From: an uncultured Lachnospiraceae bacterium
Lineage (GTDB): Bacteria > Bacillota > Clostridia > Lachnospirales > Lachnospiraceae
NCBI GenBank assembly: GCA_910587955.1
Contig: CAJUNN010000048.1
Coordinates: forward strand, 1 to 22,029
Reading direction: 5' to 3'
Length of the DNA: 22,029 bases
Shown: positions 22,029 to 22,029 of the stretch, in pieces
Position numbering within the stretch: the stretch's first letter is position 1
How the letters are laid out: every line of letters begins with the position of its first letter
Made by a program: the position numbers and the translations under genes
Notes under the pieces: model-generated
What the model was told of the DNA's origin: nothing
Databases searched by the model: none
Seen by the model: only the letters and a program-made list of their open reading frames with translations

Positions 22029-22029
22029 A

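Overview
The window looks like chromosomal DNA from a Gram-positive anaerobe of the Clostridia, most likely a Lachnospiraceae-type gut bacterium. This is inferred from strong AGGAGG-type ribosome binding sites, the gene families present (paired MATE exporters, a MacB/FtsX exporter with its two-component system, an FtsH with HEVGH, a SUMF1/flavodoxin lipoprotein) and the layout. No rRNA, tRNA or CRISPR was seen. The window is a mosaic. The first ~2.3 kb is clearly AT-rich, 2.3-6.8 kb is intermediate, and most of the rest is GC-richer. Several gene fragments mark the seams.

Region 1 (1-2304) is a mobile-element end. It holds a frameshifted, truncated UvrD-like helicase and a large tyrosine-recombinase-like protein with a TnpC/DUF6262-like C-terminal part, whose catalytic residues are mostly lost apart from the tyrosine. 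Region 2 (2305-6770) is a redox operon. It begins with a flavodoxin gene that lacks its 5' part at the mobile-element boundary. It continues with a lipoprotein that joins a SUMF1-like domain to a flavodoxin domain, an aldo/keto reductase, a carboxymuconolactone-decarboxylase/cupin protein and a DUF4405-like, histidine-rich membrane protein. A strong ~90-nt hairpin lies inside this operon.

Region 3 (6771-7256) is a non-coding scar. It contains the last ~35 codons of a sugar ABC permease and a promoter flanked by two matching 23-bp dyads. Region 4 (7257-14107) is a sensing and export module: an unrecognised seven-helix membrane protein with a large soluble tail, an OmpR-type response regulator, an intramembrane-sensing histidine kinase that ends inside its own terminator, and then, behind a separate promoter with 11-bp direct repeats, a MacB/LolD-type ATPase and an 888-residue FtsX-type permease. 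This gene order suggests response to, and export of, a cell-envelope-active compound, as in Bce/Vex-like modules. Region 5 (14108-16655) has ftsH, a small membrane protein and a bidirectional terminator.

Region 6 (16654-21171) holds a MarR regulator with a MATE exporter on the minus strand, diverging from a second MATE exporter and an MFS transporter on the plus strand. A consensus promoter with two related MarR-type palindromes lies between them. Region 7 (21172-22029) contains the most unexplained element of the window: a 267-nt fold-back sequence with nested complementary arms and 13-bp perfect outer repeats, preceded by a good promoter. It is followed by a truncated nitroreductase gene that meets, head-on, a truncated reading frame resembling part of a metallophosphoesterase.
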